Assembly: GCA_026708685.1 (NCBI GenBank)
Contig: JAPOUL010000009.1
Span: 1 to 62,036 of the forward strand
DNA from: Bacteroidota bacterium
GTDB taxonomy: Bacteria; Bacteroidota; Rhodothermia; Rhodothermales; Bin80
Length of the DNA stretch: 62,036 bases
Direction: 5' to 3'
In this document: positions 26,448 through 37,467 of the stretch, in pieces
Numbering within the stretch: position 1 is the stretch's first letter
Layout of the letters: the number at the start of each line of letters is the position of its first letter
Made by a program: the position numbers and the translations under genes
Notes under the pieces: model-generated
What the model was told of the DNA's origin: nothing
Databases searched by the model: none
Seen by the model: only the letters and a program-made list of their open reading frames with translations

Positions 26448-28826
26448 TTAAAAAGATAATTGATAGCTCACAGCAGGAATAATCGGCAAAATGGAAAGCT
26501 TCTTGAACACTCGTACCCCTTCATCATTATATCCACGAAAAATACCGAATGTATTTCTCCTGTTATATGTATTATAGGTTCCAAACGAAAGAATACGATT
26601 GAATCTAGAACCACGCCGATGTAATCGTACCCCTAAATCAAGGCGATGATACGCTGGGATTTGAAAACCATTACGAGAACTCTGAATACTATAAAAACTC
26701 AAATATTCATCTGGGGTCCAAGGAAATGCAACCCTGGAAGAAAATGAACTTTCAGACAAAACTTCTCCGACGGGAAGCGTTACAGATTGTCCCGTACCAT
26801 ACACCCATGAAGCACTAAAGTCAACTTTAGGACTAAACTCATGACTGATGACCAGAGATGCGTCATGCCTCCGGTCGTATCGGTAAGGAAACCAGTTTCC
26901 AAGATTGATTTCGTCAAACTGTCGACGACTCCAAGAAAGAGTATATCCGATCCAACCCGTGGTTTTTCCGACTTTTTTCTGAAAAAATAATTCTCCTCCG
27001 TAGGCACGCCCACGACCTGATGTTACACGGTCTTCCCAGTTTCCAAAGGCAGCATCAAAATAGTCAGCCCCTTCCTTGTACTCAATGAGATGATCCATCC
27101 ATTTGTAGTATCCCTCTATGGATAACTCATAGTTTCCGTCCGAAAATAATTGAACGAACCCAGCTGCGATTTGTAATGATTGCTGTGGCTGAACTCTTGA
27201 TGTAGACGGAACCCAAAGATCCGTAGGAAGAGATAAACCACTCGTTGTTGATAGCAGATGAATGTATTGTTGCATCTGGACGACAGATGCTTTCACGCTC
27301 GTGTTAGAGCTCACTCGTAGAAGTGCAGATACACGTGGTTCAACGGACAAATAATTCTCACCGTCAATCCAAAATCCTGAGGCGTGAACGCCAACATTCA
27401 AGCGTAATCGTGAACTGAGTCTCCAGTCGTCCTCCACATAGACTTGTGCTTGACGGCCATAAGAACGCCGATTAGGACTCGCTAAAGAATCCTCGATCGC
27501 ATCCCCTATCCGATATATTTCTTCAAATGCGCCTGTAAGAAAAGAATGCAGGATACCACTCGCCCCCAATCGAATACTGTGATAACTATTCGGAATAAAT
27601 TCTACATCAACACGTGCATGCAAATCACGGATTCCCGATTCAAATGAATCCTGATATCCATATCGCCCACCATCTGAGTTGTATTGATATTGATTGCTCA
27701 CTTGGAGTGCATAATTGGTGTATCCTACCAACACATTCGAAAACACCCGCGGTCCAAAAATATGATTCCAACGGAGGGTGGAAGCTACGTTTCTCCATCC
27801 TAGTTTGGCTTCATCAAATTCTTCATTTGTACCATTGGAATTATAGTTGAAACTTGAAAATAAACGATCGGCTCCTGCATAGCCACTTAAATAGATTCGA
27901 TCTCTGGGTGATAAGATCACATTGGCCTTTGCATTCAAATCATAGAAATGATACCCAAAATCTTCTTCACTACGATCAATAAAGGGACGAATGAGAAGAT
28001 CGGCATAGGAGCGTCGGGCAGAAATCAGAAACGATGCCTTATCACGCTTGATGGGCCCTTCCAGCGTCATCCGAGATGCGAGTAATCCGATGGCCCCCGT
28101 CCCCGAAAATCGCTTCATATTTCCCTCTTTCATGGTCAAGTCAATCACCGAAGAGAGCCTCCCACCATAACGTGCTGGAAATCCCCCCTTCAGAAGACGC
28201 ACATCTTTGATTGCATCGGAGTTGAATGTCCCCAAAAAGCCAAATAAATGACTGGGGTTATAGATTGGGGTTCCATCCAATAAGTAGAGGTTTTGATCCG
28301 GCCCGCCGCCGCGGACATATAATCCCGTGGAGCCTTCTACCCCCGACTGAACCCCTGGCATCAATTGCAAAATTCGTAAGACATCAGGTTCTCCGAGAAT
28401 GGACGGAAGATTCTGTATATCTTGAATTGGAATGGTAACCCCACTCATCTGTGTACTTTGAAGAATGGACTCCGCAGTGGCAGTTACCTCCACTTCTTCC
28501 AGTCCAAGCGTAGCTGGGATCAAAGAAAGATCAAGGACTCTATTTTCCTGAGAAGAAAAATTGAGCACTTGAGAGTTGTACGCGATATGACTGACCACCA
28601 TACGCACACTATCGGTCGTAGCGATCGTCAGACTATAATAGCCGTACTGGTTTGAGGTCGTACCCGTCTCCAGTGCTGCAACATACAACGCGGCACCAAC
28701 CACCGATTCACCGGTTTCGGAATCAATCACGGTCCCACTGATTGTAATCTGATTCTCCTGTGCAAAGCCAGTATCAATACTGAAAAGAATCAAGCAAAGC
28801 CCACTGAAAAACTTGAGTAATGTCAT
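26448..28826 (-). CDS. TonB-dependent receptor with carboxypeptidase-regulatory domain
   Basis: Protein of 792 residues. Signal peptide (1-23, ending GFAQ), CarboxypepD_reg-like domain (about 26-110; ITISGTVIDSETGESVVGAA), plug (about 125-235; PSILGEPDVLRILQLMPG, STGLYVRGGGPDQNLYLLDG), then a 22-strand-type barrel ending SYQLSF. It imports a ligand with energy from TonB. The substrate is not visible, but the gene begins 4 bp after the sulfatase stop of the PSD1/DUF1501/sulfatase series, suggesting uptake of the released product. It is the intact homologue of the IS-split receptor. Confidence 0.9.
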   Translation of the reverse strand: MTLLKFFSGLCLILFSIDTGFAQENQITISGTVIDSETGESVVGAALYVAALETGTTSNQYGYYSLTIATTDSVRMVVSHIAYNSQVLNFSSQENRVLDLSLIPATLGLEEVEVTATAESILQSTQMSGVTIPIQDIQNLPSILGEPDVLRILQLMPGVQSGVEGSTGLYVRGGGPDQNLYLLDGTPIYNPSHLFGFLGTFNSDAIKDVRLLKGGFPARYGGRLSSVIDLTMKEGNMKRFSGTGAIGLLASRMTLEGPIKRDKASFLISARRSYADLLIRPFIDRSEEDFGYHFYDLNAKANVILSPRDRIYLSGYAGADRLFSSFNYNSNGTNEEFDEAKLGWRNVASTLRWNHIFGPRVFSNVLVGYTNYALQVSNQYQYNSDGGRYGYQDSFESGIRDLHARVDVEFIPNSYHSIRLGASGILHSFLTGAFEEIYRIGDAIEDSLASPNRRSYGRQAQVYVEDDWRLSSRLRLNVGVHASGFWIDGENYLSVEPRVSALLRVSSNTSVKASVVQMQQYIHLLSTTSGLSLPTDLWVPSTSRVQPQQSLQIAAGFVQLFSDGNYELSIEGYYKWMDHLIEYKEGADYFDAAFGNWEDRVTSGRGRAYGGELFFQKKVGKTTGWIGYTLSWSRRQFDEINLGNWFPYRYDRRHDASLVISHEFSPKVDFSASWVYGTGQSVTLPVGEVLSESSFSSRVAFPWTPDEYLSFYSIQSSRNGFQIPAYHRLDLGVRLHRRGSRFNRILSFGTYNTYNRRNTFGIFRGYNDEGVRVFKKLSILPIIPAVSYQLSF

Positions 28827-28830
28827 CCAA

Positions 28831-30579
28831 TTATGAATTGGTAATTCTAAACTCTGTCTCGTTCACATCGCTCTCCTTGTATCCATATCGGACCGCTTTA
28901 GTTCGGATTCGCGATGTCTTTGTGAGTGTCAGCGGCTCTGAAAATAACAACCAATCTCCTTCATTTCCATTTTCATCAACGAAAGCATACGTGATAGAAG
29001 CACCCTGGGTTTCGCTATACATCGTCACCGTAACGGATCCAACAAAATCCCCACCATCCACAATCAAATCATTCACTCCATCGGATCCTATAGCCGTATG
29101 GGCTGTTGCTCTTGGCAGTATGATTGGTGCACTCGTGATGGGCTGCTTTCCATCGTTCCACATCCACTCAACCATGTCGTGCTCCGACTTGAATCCCCAA
29201 TCTCCTACCTTGCTGATCCAATCATCCAATGCTTTCTGCATCCGCATGAGTTCCCCTTGGAATGCTGGATCATACGCCAGATTATTGACCTCGTGAGGAT
29301 CGGAATCCGTATCATACAATTCATGCACGGGACGTCGAGTACGCATCCATAAAGATTGGACTTCTGTCAACTCACCCGCTTGATCCAGTTTGAAGAGTTC
29401 CTGCATCGTCGGCATCACATTCGCATACGCCATCCTGAGTACATAAGGTTTTTCTGGTCTATAATTGCGGATATACTTGAATCGGGTATCACGAACCGCT
29501 CTAACCATATCATACTGTTCATCAAAACGATCCCTAGCAGCATAGACATATTCGGTAGCAGACGTATGTCCAGAAAATGGTCCTGCTAATGCCCTGCCCT
29601 GCATATGGAATGGGGGCTCTATCCCAGCCATGGAAAGAACCGTGGGAGCAAGATCCAAAAAACTGATCAAAGCATCATTAATCGCGGGCATCTGTCCGGG
29701 TGTGTAAATAATCAGTGGAACATGCAGTCCTGAGTCATATAACCACCTCTTATGACGCGGCAGACCATCCCCATGGTCACTCCAGAAAAAGACAATCGTA
29801 TTCTCCGTCAGCCCATCTTCCTCTAATTGGGCAAGAATCGTACCAGCCTGCACATCCATCTTTGATATATTATCATACTGCTGAGCAATATCTCGGCGAA
29901 CCACAGGAGTATCAGGAAAATATGGAGGTACCGCAACCGCGGTAGGATCAGTAGACAATGGGTCTGGTGGATCATGTGCCCGATCGGAAGGAAGTCCCAT
30001 CATTTCAAATGCCGCAGATGGGGCTGGCCAGATTCGACTCTCATGGGTAGTCGTAAAATTAAAAACTGAAAAGAAGGGTTGATCAGTATCTCTACGGTTA
30101 CGCCAATGTGCATTAGAACTGGATTCATCCCATGCGGTAACGGGAGTCTCAAACTGATAATCTTCTTTCACATTGTTGGTCGTGTAGTAGCCCGCGGCAC
30201 GCAGATACTCAGTAAATGTCTTCACATAATGTGGGGGAACCACGCTGTATGGCGTAGGATCTGGTGCAAACGGTGCTCCTGATAGGGTTCGCATATGATG
30301 CGCCCCCAGACTGACCTGATGCATACCAGTGATGATTGCCGCACGGCTTGGAGAACAGACTCCAGCCGTCGTAAAGACTCGTGTATACCGGGTGGAACGG
30401 GCAGCTAATGAATCAAGGTGAGGAGTATTGGCTACGGTATCTCCGTAGGATCCAAGACGAGGTCCCATATCTTCAGCCGAAATCCAAACAATATTGGGAC
30501 GCTCAAGGATGGGTGCAACAACACGAACTTCATTTGCACATCCAACAAAAAGGAGCATAAAGAGAATCCTAAGACTCAT
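28831..30579 (-). CDS. Sulfatase (formylglycine type), lipoprotein
   Basis: Protein of 582 residues with lipobox FVGC (C14). The sulfatase signature CSPSR (75-79) supplies C75 for formylglycine conversion. The metal site ISAEDMG near residue 34 has Glu-Asp in place of the usual Asp-Asp, and HGDGLPRHKRWLYDSG is the second metal/substrate block. The overall wording resembles the heparan-N-sulfatase-like (SGSH) branch. The last 80 residues (SVTVTMYSETQGASITYAF...) look like a CHB_HEX_C_1 or Fn3 type domain. It hydrolyses sulfate esters or sulfamates on glycans. Its start overlaps the preceding stop (ATGA). No sulfatase-maturing enzyme is in the window. Confidence 0.92.
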   Translation of the reverse strand: MSLRILFMLLFVGCANEVRVVAPILERPNIVWISAEDMGPRLGSYGDTVANTPHLDSLAARSTRYTRVFTTAGVCSPSRAAIITGMHQVSLGAHHMRTLSGAPFAPDPTPYSVVPPHYVKTFTEYLRAAGYYTTNNVKEDYQFETPVTAWDESSSNAHWRNRRDTDQPFFSVFNFTTTHESRIWPAPSAAFEMMGLPSDRAHDPPDPLSTDPTAVAVPPYFPDTPVVRRDIAQQYDNISKMDVQAGTILAQLEEDGLTENTIVFFWSDHGDGLPRHKRWLYDSGLHVPLIIYTPGQMPAINDALISFLDLAPTVLSMAGIEPPFHMQGRALAGPFSGHTSATEYVYAARDRFDEQYDMVRAVRDTRFKYIRNYRPEKPYVLRMAYANVMPTMQELFKLDQAGELTEVQSLWMRTRRPVHELYDTDSDPHEVNNLAYDPAFQGELMRMQKALDDWISKVGDWGFKSEHDMVEWMWNDGKQPITSAPIILPRATAHTAIGSDGVNDLIVDGGDFVGSVTVTMYSETQGASITYAFVDENGNEGDWLLFSEPLTLTKTSRIRTKAVRYGYKESDVNETEFRITNS

Positions 30580-32087
30580 TCACCCTCAGGATCTGAACCA
30601 ACCGGTGCGAGATTTGAACCATGGTTGATATAAAGTTGAGGAAGTGCCGATTGCAACCGACTGATCCCTGTTTCTGTCGTTTGTGTCTGCCAGATATAAA
30701 GAGATGTGAGAGAAGATAGATCCTCCAAGTAGACAAGCCCCGAATCAGAAATCTGCGTTCCATAAAGATTCAAGTACTCCAGATAGTCAAGCCCCTGAAG
30801 GTGAGACAGTCCGGCATCTGTCACCGATGTCTGCTGTAAATAGAGACGGGTCACATGGGGCAGATCTGCAATCACTTCCATGAATGGATCACCCACCTGT
30901 GAACGTCCAAGATCTAGCCATGCGATCTGATCAGAGAGTGGGCGTAGAACCTCGTCAATGTTGGTAGTATTAGAGCATGCCTCCAGATTCAGACATCGCA
31001 CTTGTAGATAAGGCTCATTCTCGGCAAGAGGAGTAACTGCAAATCCCCGACTGGATAGTGCAAGGACATCCATGGAGTCAGGGGGAGCCGTATCCAACGC
31101 AAAAATTCCAGTACGAATCTCCCCAAGTCCCATGTAGTCAACAATGGTCTGAGTGGATGGGGTCCATTCTGCATCGGGCAGAAGTTCTTCAAAAGAAGCC
31201 CCGGCATCCACCCACCAGCGCAGTAGTTCAGCCTCTGCAACCGAGAGCTGTGGGCTTTCATTAGGTGGCATGCTCTCGTCAGAGATAGCAGGAAGCCAAA
31301 TCCGATGGATGAGCTCACTCTCATCACTACGTCCTGATACTATGGAAGGGCCACTATCTCCCCCCAATAAAATGAACTCCGGGTCATCCAGTCTCAAACC
31401 TCCTCTCTGCACCGATGCATTATGACATCCCTCACATCTGGAGGCAAGGATGGGGGCAATGAGAGCTGCATAGACCGTCGTCTGGGAAGGATCATCTAGG
31501 TCAAGCCGACCAAGATCGGCCTTCTTGGGAAGCCCTGCAATCTGGCGAATTCCATCGGGTAAATAACGTGTCAGGTAATCGGAACCATGGGTCATCACTC
31601 CCCCAAAATGTCCTGTAAAGATCAGGGCGAGTAACATCACAGATAGGGTTACGCCATAGATCCCTGATTCCCATCGTTTGAAGAGTTGTTCGGAGAGAGC
31701 AGGCCAGGCTTTGTACAGATAGGCCAAGGATGCCAAAAAAACCACAAGAATTCCCAAGCGCTTGTGCCACATCAACTGATCTGCTGCATATCCACCTCCC
31801 TGTGCCAGGTACAATCCCGCAATCACAGCCATAATGGAAGTCCAAACGCCGATATACAGAAGTGCTAAAATTCCAGTATCATAACGCCCCCTGAATGAAG
31901 GTATGCGAGAAAGCCCCTCAAGAATTGTAGCAACCATCAGGATCCCTATCGGCAAATGAACAACTAGGGGATGGAACCGCCCAAGAAACAGCGTAAAATC
32001 ACTTGGCTGACCACTCTCAGGCACCATGAAAAGCATCATGATCATAAAGAACACACCAGCACACAATCCAATCAAAGATCTAGTCAT
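30576..32087 (-). CDS. DUF2231 membrane protein fused to a cytochrome-c-like (PSCyt1) domain and leucine-rich repeats
   Basis: Protein of 503 residues. Five hydrophobic segments (about 5-22, 40-58, 70-96, 110-126, 143-163) include the DUF2231 wording RFHPLVVHLPIGILMV. Then a PSCyt1 block with one heme motif CEGCH (218-222), ESMPPNESPQLS, and from about 390 a run of leucine-rich repeats (PHVTRLYLQQTSVTDAGLSHL, LDYLEYLNLYGTQISDSGL). The heme domain should face the periplasm. It may carry electrons for the neighbouring PSD1 proteins; that is inference. Such fusions occur beside DUF1501/PSD1 genes in planctomycetes. Confidence 0.8.
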   Translation of the reverse strand: MTRSLIGLCAGVFFMIMMLFMVPESGQPSDFTLFLGRFHPLVVHLPIGILMVATILEGLSRIPSFRGRYDTGILALLYIGVWTSIMAVIAGLYLAQGGGYAADQLMWHKRLGILVVFLASLAYLYKAWPALSEQLFKRWESGIYGVTLSVMLLALIFTGHFGGVMTHGSDYLTRYLPDGIRQIAGLPKKADLGRLDLDDPSQTTVYAALIAPILASRCEGCHNASVQRGGLRLDDPEFILLGGDSGPSIVSGRSDESELIHRIWLPAISDESMPPNESPQLSVAEAELLRWWVDAGASFEELLPDAEWTPSTQTIVDYMGLGEIRTGIFALDTAPPDSMDVLALSSRGFAVTPLAENEPYLQVRCLNLEACSNTTNIDEVLRPLSDQIAWLDLGRSQVGDPFMEVIADLPHVTRLYLQQTSVTDAGLSHLQGLDYLEYLNLYGTQISDSGLVYLEDLSSLTSLYIWQTQTTETGISRLQSALPQLYINHGSNLAPVGSDPEGE

Positions 32088-32099
32088 AGCTACAACGGA

Positions 32100-33551
32100 T
32101 TACGATAAAATTTCGTGAACAACATGACCATGCACATCCGTTAAACGGAAATCTCTTCCCTGAAACGGATACGTCAGTCGGCGATGATCAAACCCCAGTA
32201 AGTGCAGGATCGTCGCTTGCAAATCATGGACATGAACGCGGCCATTGACAGCACTATAACCAATCTCATCGGTTTGGCCGTGCGTGATCCCACCCTGAAC
32301 ACCGCCGCCTGCCATCCACATCGTATAGACATCACTATGATGATCCCTACCCACATAGGGATTATCCGATCCCGTACGGTTTTCTAACATGGGCGTACGC
32401 CCGAACTCTCCACCCCAAATGACTAAGGTGTCCTCTAAGAGTCCTCGTTGATCCAAATCTTGGATCAGTGCAGTGACGGGCTGATCGGTTTCCTGACAGC
32501 GTTTCAAAAAGCCTCCGTTGAGGGCTTCACTTTCGCCTGCTCCATGCGAGTCCCAGCCCCAATGAAACAGCTGTACGAAACGAACTCCTCGTTCCACGAG
32601 CCTCCGGGCCAGAAGACAGTTATTACTGAATGCGGTTTCTCCAGGCTCGGTTCCGTACATCTGATGAATATACTCGGGCTCATGGCTAATGTCCATCGCC
32701 TCGGGAACGGAGGTCTGCATCCGAAATGCCATCTCATACTGCGAGATACGCGTGAGGATTTCGGGATCTCCGACTTCTTCATGATGCTGACGGTTAATGG
32801 CATTGATCGCATCAATAGATCTACGCCGCAAATGGCGTGGGATCCCATCGGGATCGCTCAGAAAGAGGACGGGGTCTCCTTTGGTTCTGCATTGAACGCC
32901 TTGATATACCGTTGGCAGAAAACCACTGCCATAGACACTGGCTCCCGCATCGGGAGCGGCACCCCCAGAGAGAAGGACCACAAAGGCAGGGAGGTTTTCA
33001 TTTTCACTTCCAAGTCCATAGGTCACCCAAGACCCCATACTCGGACGACCTAATCGGGGGCTTCCAGAGTGAACGAGAAGTTGTGCAGGAGCATGATTGA
33101 ACTCATCGGTGTGCATGGCCTTCAGGAAGGCAATCTGATCGACAACGTTTGCCATGTGGGGTAGATGATTGGACATCCATGCCCCCGACTCTCCATACTG
33201 TTGAAACGTCGCCTGTGGACCAAGCATTTTTGGAATCCCACGGATAAAGGCAAACCGCTTTCCTTCCAGAAGCGACTCTGGGCAATCCTGACCATCCAGC
33301 CGAGCCAGTTCTGGCTTATAGTCAAACAATTCTAGGGGAGAGGGCCCTCCAGCCATATGAAGAAAGATGACCCGTTTTGCCTTCGGCGCAAAATGAGGGC
33401 CATCCGCCATGGTTGCACCCGAGGCACGAACGGTATCTGCACCCAATGCTGAGAATGCAATCGCCCCCAATCCTGCTCCCGCAGACTTTAGAAAATGGCG
33501 ACGGGTAACACGATTCAAATAGGCATGCTGTGCTTCTTGGATCAGATTCAT
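32100..33551 (-). CDS. DUF1501 protein (pair C), Tat-exported
   Basis: Protein of 483 residues. Twin-arginine signal TRRHFLKSAGAG (17-28) and hydrophobic stretch predict folded export by Tat. The body has the DUF1501 landmarks KRVIFLHMAGGPSPLELFDYKP, LVIWGGEFGRTP, GRDHHSD..TMWMAGGG and VHDLQATILHLLGFDHRRLT. The latter recall the metal-binding and C-terminal blocks of the alkaline phosphatase/sulfatase superfamily, to which DUF1501 is related. Reaction unknown. It follows the PSD1 gene of pair C by 44 bp and precedes the DUF2231 fusion by 12 bp. Confidence 0.88.
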   Translation of the reverse strand: MNLIQEAQHAYLNRVTRRHFLKSAGAGLGAIAFSALGADTVRASGATMADGPHFAPKAKRVIFLHMAGGPSPLELFDYKPELARLDGQDCPESLLEGKRFAFIRGIPKMLGPQATFQQYGESGAWMSNHLPHMANVVDQIAFLKAMHTDEFNHAPAQLLVHSGSPRLGRPSMGSWVTYGLGSENENLPAFVVLLSGGAAPDAGASVYGSGFLPTVYQGVQCRTKGDPVLFLSDPDGIPRHLRRRSIDAINAINRQHHEEVGDPEILTRISQYEMAFRMQTSVPEAMDISHEPEYIHQMYGTEPGETAFSNNCLLARRLVERGVRFVQLFHWGWDSHGAGESEALNGGFLKRCQETDQPVTALIQDLDQRGLLEDTLVIWGGEFGRTPMLENRTGSDNPYVGRDHHSDVYTMWMAGGGVQGGITHGQTDEIGYSAVNGRVHVHDLQATILHLLGFDHRRLTYPFQGRDFRLTDVHGHVVHEILS

Positions 33552-33595
33552 GAGATTATGTGGTCAGAAGATGTGGAAGTCTACGGTTCTCCATG

Positions 33596-36058
33596 TCAGG
33601 ACTTCATCAAGAATTGGTCAAGGTTCAGGATTGCACTAGCGACAACCGTCATTGCATCCAGATGAGGAGATCCTCTTTCTTCGGCAATCATGTTCGCTTC
33701 CAGTGTGCTCTGCGAATAATGTGAAAGTGCATCTAGGTAGAGAGAATTCAAGACCTCCAACTCGTTCTGATTTGGAGCTATACCCATGGCATAGATATAC
33801 CCGGCGGTAATGGGATCATCTGACTCCATCATGCGATGAGCCAAAGCAGTAGCCGCTTCTACAAAGACAGGATCATTCAACGTCACCAGTGCCTGTAATG
33901 GGGTGTTGGTGCGTATCCTGCGGGATACACAAAATTCTCGACTGGGGCTATCAAAGGTAGCCATAGAAGGGTAGGGAATGGTTCGTCTCCAATACGTGTA
34001 GATGGCACGTCTGTATCGATCATCGTCATCACTGACTTGCCATGTGCGGTTATCATAGGGATTTTTCCAAAGACCATCGGGTTGGGGAGGCATGACACTC
34101 GGTCCATACATGGTTGAGCTTAATAGTCCACTGACATGTAAAGCCTGATCCCGAATCTGCTCAGCAGTTAATCGAAACCGAGGTCCTCGTGCAAGGAATC
34201 GATTATGAGGATCCATCTCAAGTAATGGATCCGTCACATGGGAGGACTGGCGATAGGTGGACGACCGTACGATTGAACGTAGAAGTGACTTGATTTTCCA
34301 CTGATGCTCCTCTTGAAAACTCACAGCTAAATAATCCAGTAGGTCGGGGTGAGATCGCTCCAAACCCTGCGTTCCAAAATCTTCCAGTGATTCAACAATG
34401 CCTGTTCCGAACAGCTGTTCCCAAAATCGATTCACAACGACGCGTGCGGTCAGCGGATTCTCTCCACTCACCAGCCACTGGGCCATTCCCAGTCGATTGC
34501 GGGGAGCATCCTCCGATAGACTTGGAAGTGCATCAGGGGTACCGGGGTGAACGGGATCACCTTTCAAGAGAAAACTGCCACGCTCAAAAACATGCGTACG
34601 CCTCTGAAATGGCAAATCCTGCATGATTGGTGTTTGAATTGGATTCAGTGCCTGAAGAGCACGCTCTTTCGTGATCTTTTCTTCTCTCAATCGATTTAGG
34701 ATTGGATCATCGTTCACACTGGCATATACGTAATTGAGCATCCACTGCTGCCCATCACCTCGATTTTCTTCAGGAGTCGCTACGATCCGCTTGACCTCGT
34801 TCTGCTGCATCAATTGAACGCGTCCAATCACCTCTGGCTGATCCAGGGTTGTTTCCCAAATGCGGCGTTGTGCGGTCAAGGTATCGGTCTCAACCCGTGC
34901 TATGATGGCATCCTCAATCATCTGAATCTCTTGGATCAGAGCATGTCCATCCGCAGCTACATCATCTTCAAACTGGGCTAGTGTGGGATACTCATTATCA
35001 AGATCGCGATCAGTCGTGCTGTTAAAGAACGCGAAAAATTCGTAGTACTCCTGATGCACAAACGGATCATACGGATGGCCATGACACTGTACACATGCAA
35101 AGGTTGTCCCTTGCCAGACCTCCCATGTCGTATTTACGCGATCAATGACCGCTGCCACTCGAAATTCCTCATCATCGGTTCCTCCCTCGGTATTGGTCAT
35201 CGTATTGCGATGAAATGCTGTCGCAATCAACTGATTCTCTGTTGGATCCGGTAGGAGATCTCCTGCTAACTGCTCAATCGTGAACTGATCAAAGGGCATG
35301 TCATCATTCAATGCACGGATGACCCAATCCCGATAGTGCCAAATCGTTCGCCCGATATCCTTTTCATATCCCTTGGAATCCGCATATCGCGCCAAATCCA
35401 GCCACATAGAAGCCCAACGTTCTCCGTAACTGGGGGATGAAAGAAGAGAGTCTACATAGGCTTCATAGGATCCTCCACCTTGACAGACAGATTGTACATC
35501 CGACGGTTGTGGGGGAAGCCCCGTAAGATCCAATGTCACTCTGCGAATAAGGACGGGGCATTCGGCCTCCGACTGGGGGACAAGGCCCATCTGATCCAGG
35601 CGTGCAAGAACAAAAGCATCCATTGGCTCACGAATCCAATCAGGATCGGATACCTCTGGTACTTCTGGCCGCACGGGAGCGACATACGCCCAGTGATCTT
35701 CCCACATGGCTCCCTGCTCTATCCATGCATGGAGGATTTGAATGTCTTCCTCTGATAGGGGAAGATCATCCTTGGGCATCCGATGGGCTGGGTCTGCGTG
35801 GGAGACACGTCTCAAAAGTTCACTTTCATCGACATTGAAGGGAACGATGGCTTTTTTGCCTGATTCTCCCGCTTCAAGTGCTTCATGGCGAAACAATAAA
35901 CTCAAATCTCCCTGCCGCCGGATTCCTCCGTGGCAATCCACACACCGCTCATTCAAAATGGGGCGAACCTGCTGGTTAAAACTGATCTCTGGTGTACGAG
36001 TGCACCCCCATGATAATAGGGCCAACGCAAACACAAAACCGATCGGAGTGACTCTCAT
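33596..36058 (-). CDS. PSD1 cytochrome protein (PSCyt1-DUF1549-DUF1553), pair C, without LamG
   Basis: Protein of 820 residues, a lipoprotein (LLSWGC, C19). Heme motif CVDCH (39-43) is in the PSCyt1 domain, followed by DUF1549 (about 145-350; [42 protein letters not shown]) with a second heme motif [11 protein letters not shown], and DUF1553 (about 530-800; [40 protein letters not shown]). It lacks the LamG insertion found in the other two copies, hence 230 residues shorter. The reaction is unknown; a surface redox protein is implied by the hemes. Start overlaps the DUF1501 stop upstream (ATGA). Confidence 0.9.
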   Translation of the reverse strand: MRVTPIGFVFALALLSWGCTRTPEISFNQQVRPILNERCVDCHGGIRRQGDLSLLFRHEALEAGESGKKAIVPFNVDESELLRRVSHADPAHRMPKDDLPLSEEDIQILHAWIEQGAMWEDHWAYVAPVRPEVPEVSDPDWIREPMDAFVLARLDQMGLVPQSEAECPVLIRRVTLDLTGLPPQPSDVQSVCQGGGSYEAYVDSLLSSPSYGERWASMWLDLARYADSKGYEKDIGRTIWHYRDWVIRALNDDMPFDQFTIEQLAGDLLPDPTENQLIATAFHRNTMTNTEGGTDDEEFRVAAVIDRVNTTWEVWQGTTFACVQCHGHPYDPFVHQEYYEFFAFFNSTTDRDLDNEYPTLAQFEDDVAADGHALIQEIQMIEDAIIARVETDTLTAQRRIWETTLDQPEVIGRVQLMQQNEVKRIVATPEENRGDGQQWMLNYVYASVNDDPILNRLREEKITKERALQALNPIQTPIMQDLPFQRRTHVFERGSFLLKGDPVHPGTPDALPSLSEDAPRNRLGMAQWLVSGENPLTARVVVNRFWEQLFGTGIVESLEDFGTQGLERSHPDLLDYLAVSFQEEHQWKIKSLLRSIVRSSTYRQSSHVTDPLLEMDPHNRFLARGPRFRLTAEQIRDQALHVSGLLSSTMYGPSVMPPQPDGLWKNPYDNRTWQVSDDDDRYRRAIYTYWRRTIPYPSMATFDSPSREFCVSRRIRTNTPLQALVTLNDPVFVEAATALAHRMMESDDPITAGYIYAMGIAPNQNELEVLNSLYLDALSHYSQSTLEANMIAEERGSPHLDAMTVVASAILNLDQFLMKS

Positions 36059-37467
36059 CCAATCAATGGCATCATCACTTCTCCATGAACATCGGTAAGC
36101 CTGAATCGGCGGCCCTGATACTTGAAGGTCAATCGCTCGTGATCAATCCCCAAGAGATGCATCATGGTAGCCTGTAGATCGTGCACATGGATGGGATCCC
36201 GCACGATGTTGTAGCCCAACTCATCGGTTTCTCCATAACTGAGTCCTGATCGAATTCCACCCCCTGCCATCCATAACGAGAAGCATCGTGGATGATGATC
36301 GCGCCCATAGTCTTCATCGGTCAAGCGGCCTTGACAGTAGTTCGTACGACCAAACTCTCCTCCCCAAATGACAAGGGTGTCTTCCAGCATTCCCCGCTGT
36401 TTGAGATCCTGAACCAGAGCAGCCGACGGCTGATCGGTTTCTTTAGACTGCACCTGAATTCCAGAGGGAAGTCCACCATGATGATCCCAGCCTTGATGAA
36501 ACAGCTGTATGAAGCGTACCCCACGCTCAGCTAATCGTCGGGCTAATAGGCAGTTGGCGGCATAGGTGCCAGGCTCTCTAGCATCTTGTCCATAGAGGTC
36601 ATAGATATAGTCGGGTTCATTGGAAAGATCCATGACCTCTGGAACCGAGGTCTGCATCCGGTAGGCCATTTCGTACTGTGCAATTCGCGACTCCATCTGC
36701 TCCCAATCTGCTCCTCCCTGTCTGAGGGAATGCAACTCTTGAAGTCGGTCCAGTTGTTTGCGTCGCTGAGTAGAGCTGATCCCAGCGGGATCCCCCAGAT
36801 ACAGGACCGGATCGGGTCCACTTCGAAACTGAACCCCCTGATGATGAGATGGCAAAAATCCATTCCCCCATAAACGTGCATAGAGGGGTTGTCCTGATTT
36901 GTCTTTGGTAATCAGTACACAGAAAGCAGGTAGATTCTCATTGTCGGTTCCCAATCCGTAGCTGAGCCAAGATCCAAACGAAGGGCGACCAGCAATTTGT
37001 GATCCCGTGAGAAAAAAGGTGATCGCTGGATCGTGGTTGATCGCCTCGGTATACATGGACTTGACGATACAGAGCTCGTCCACGATCTTGGCAGTGTGGG
37101 GCATCAACTCACTCATCCACGTACCACTTTCGCCGTATTGTTGAAACGAGAAATGGGAACGTGCCAAAGGCAGTGTATTCTGAAATCCCGTCATCCCTGT
37201 CAGGCGTTGACCCTGACGCACGGATTCAGGTAACTCTTGTCCGTGCATGGCATTGACTGTTGGCTTGTAGTCAAAGAGCTCAAACTGCGAAGGCCCTCCG
37301 CTCTGGAAGAGATAGATGATTCGTTTGGCTCGTGGAACCAGTTTTCGATCCTTAGCCAACGCAGGATTGACAAGTGACGAGAGGGCGAATCCACCCAATC
37401 CCATCCCCAGTCGCTCCAAAAACTGTCGGCGCGTCGTCCATGAATTATAGTTGGAACACTCGTGCAT
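36055..37467 (-). CDS. DUF1501 protein (pair B), Tat-exported
   Basis: Protein of 470 residues with a twin-arginine signal (TRRQFLERLGMGLGGFAL) near the N-terminus. DUF1501 landmarks: KRIIYLFQSGGPSQFELFDYKP, LVIWGGEFGRTN, GRDHHPRCFSLWMAGGG, VHDLQATMMHLLGIDHERLT. It is closer in wording to the pair A copy than to pair C (shared YLFQSGGPSQ, AINHDPAITFF and RTNYxQG). The start codon shares a base with the PSD1 stop (TGATG), so the pair is translationally coupled. Confidence 0.88.
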   Translation of the reverse strand: MHECSNYNSWTTRRQFLERLGMGLGGFALSSLVNPALAKDRKLVPRAKRIIYLFQSGGPSQFELFDYKPTVNAMHGQELPESVRQGQRLTGMTGFQNTLPLARSHFSFQQYGESGTWMSELMPHTAKIVDELCIVKSMYTEAINHDPAITFFLTGSQIAGRPSFGSWLSYGLGTDNENLPAFCVLITKDKSGQPLYARLWGNGFLPSHHQGVQFRSGPDPVLYLGDPAGISSTQRRKQLDRLQELHSLRQGGADWEQMESRIAQYEMAYRMQTSVPEVMDLSNEPDYIYDLYGQDAREPGTYAANCLLARRLAERGVRFIQLFHQGWDHHGGLPSGIQVQSKETDQPSAALVQDLKQRGMLEDTLVIWGGEFGRTNYCQGRLTDEDYGRDHHPRCFSLWMAGGGIRSGLSYGETDELGYNIVRDPIHVHDLQATMMHLLGIDHERLTFKYQGRRFRLTDVHGEVMMPLIG

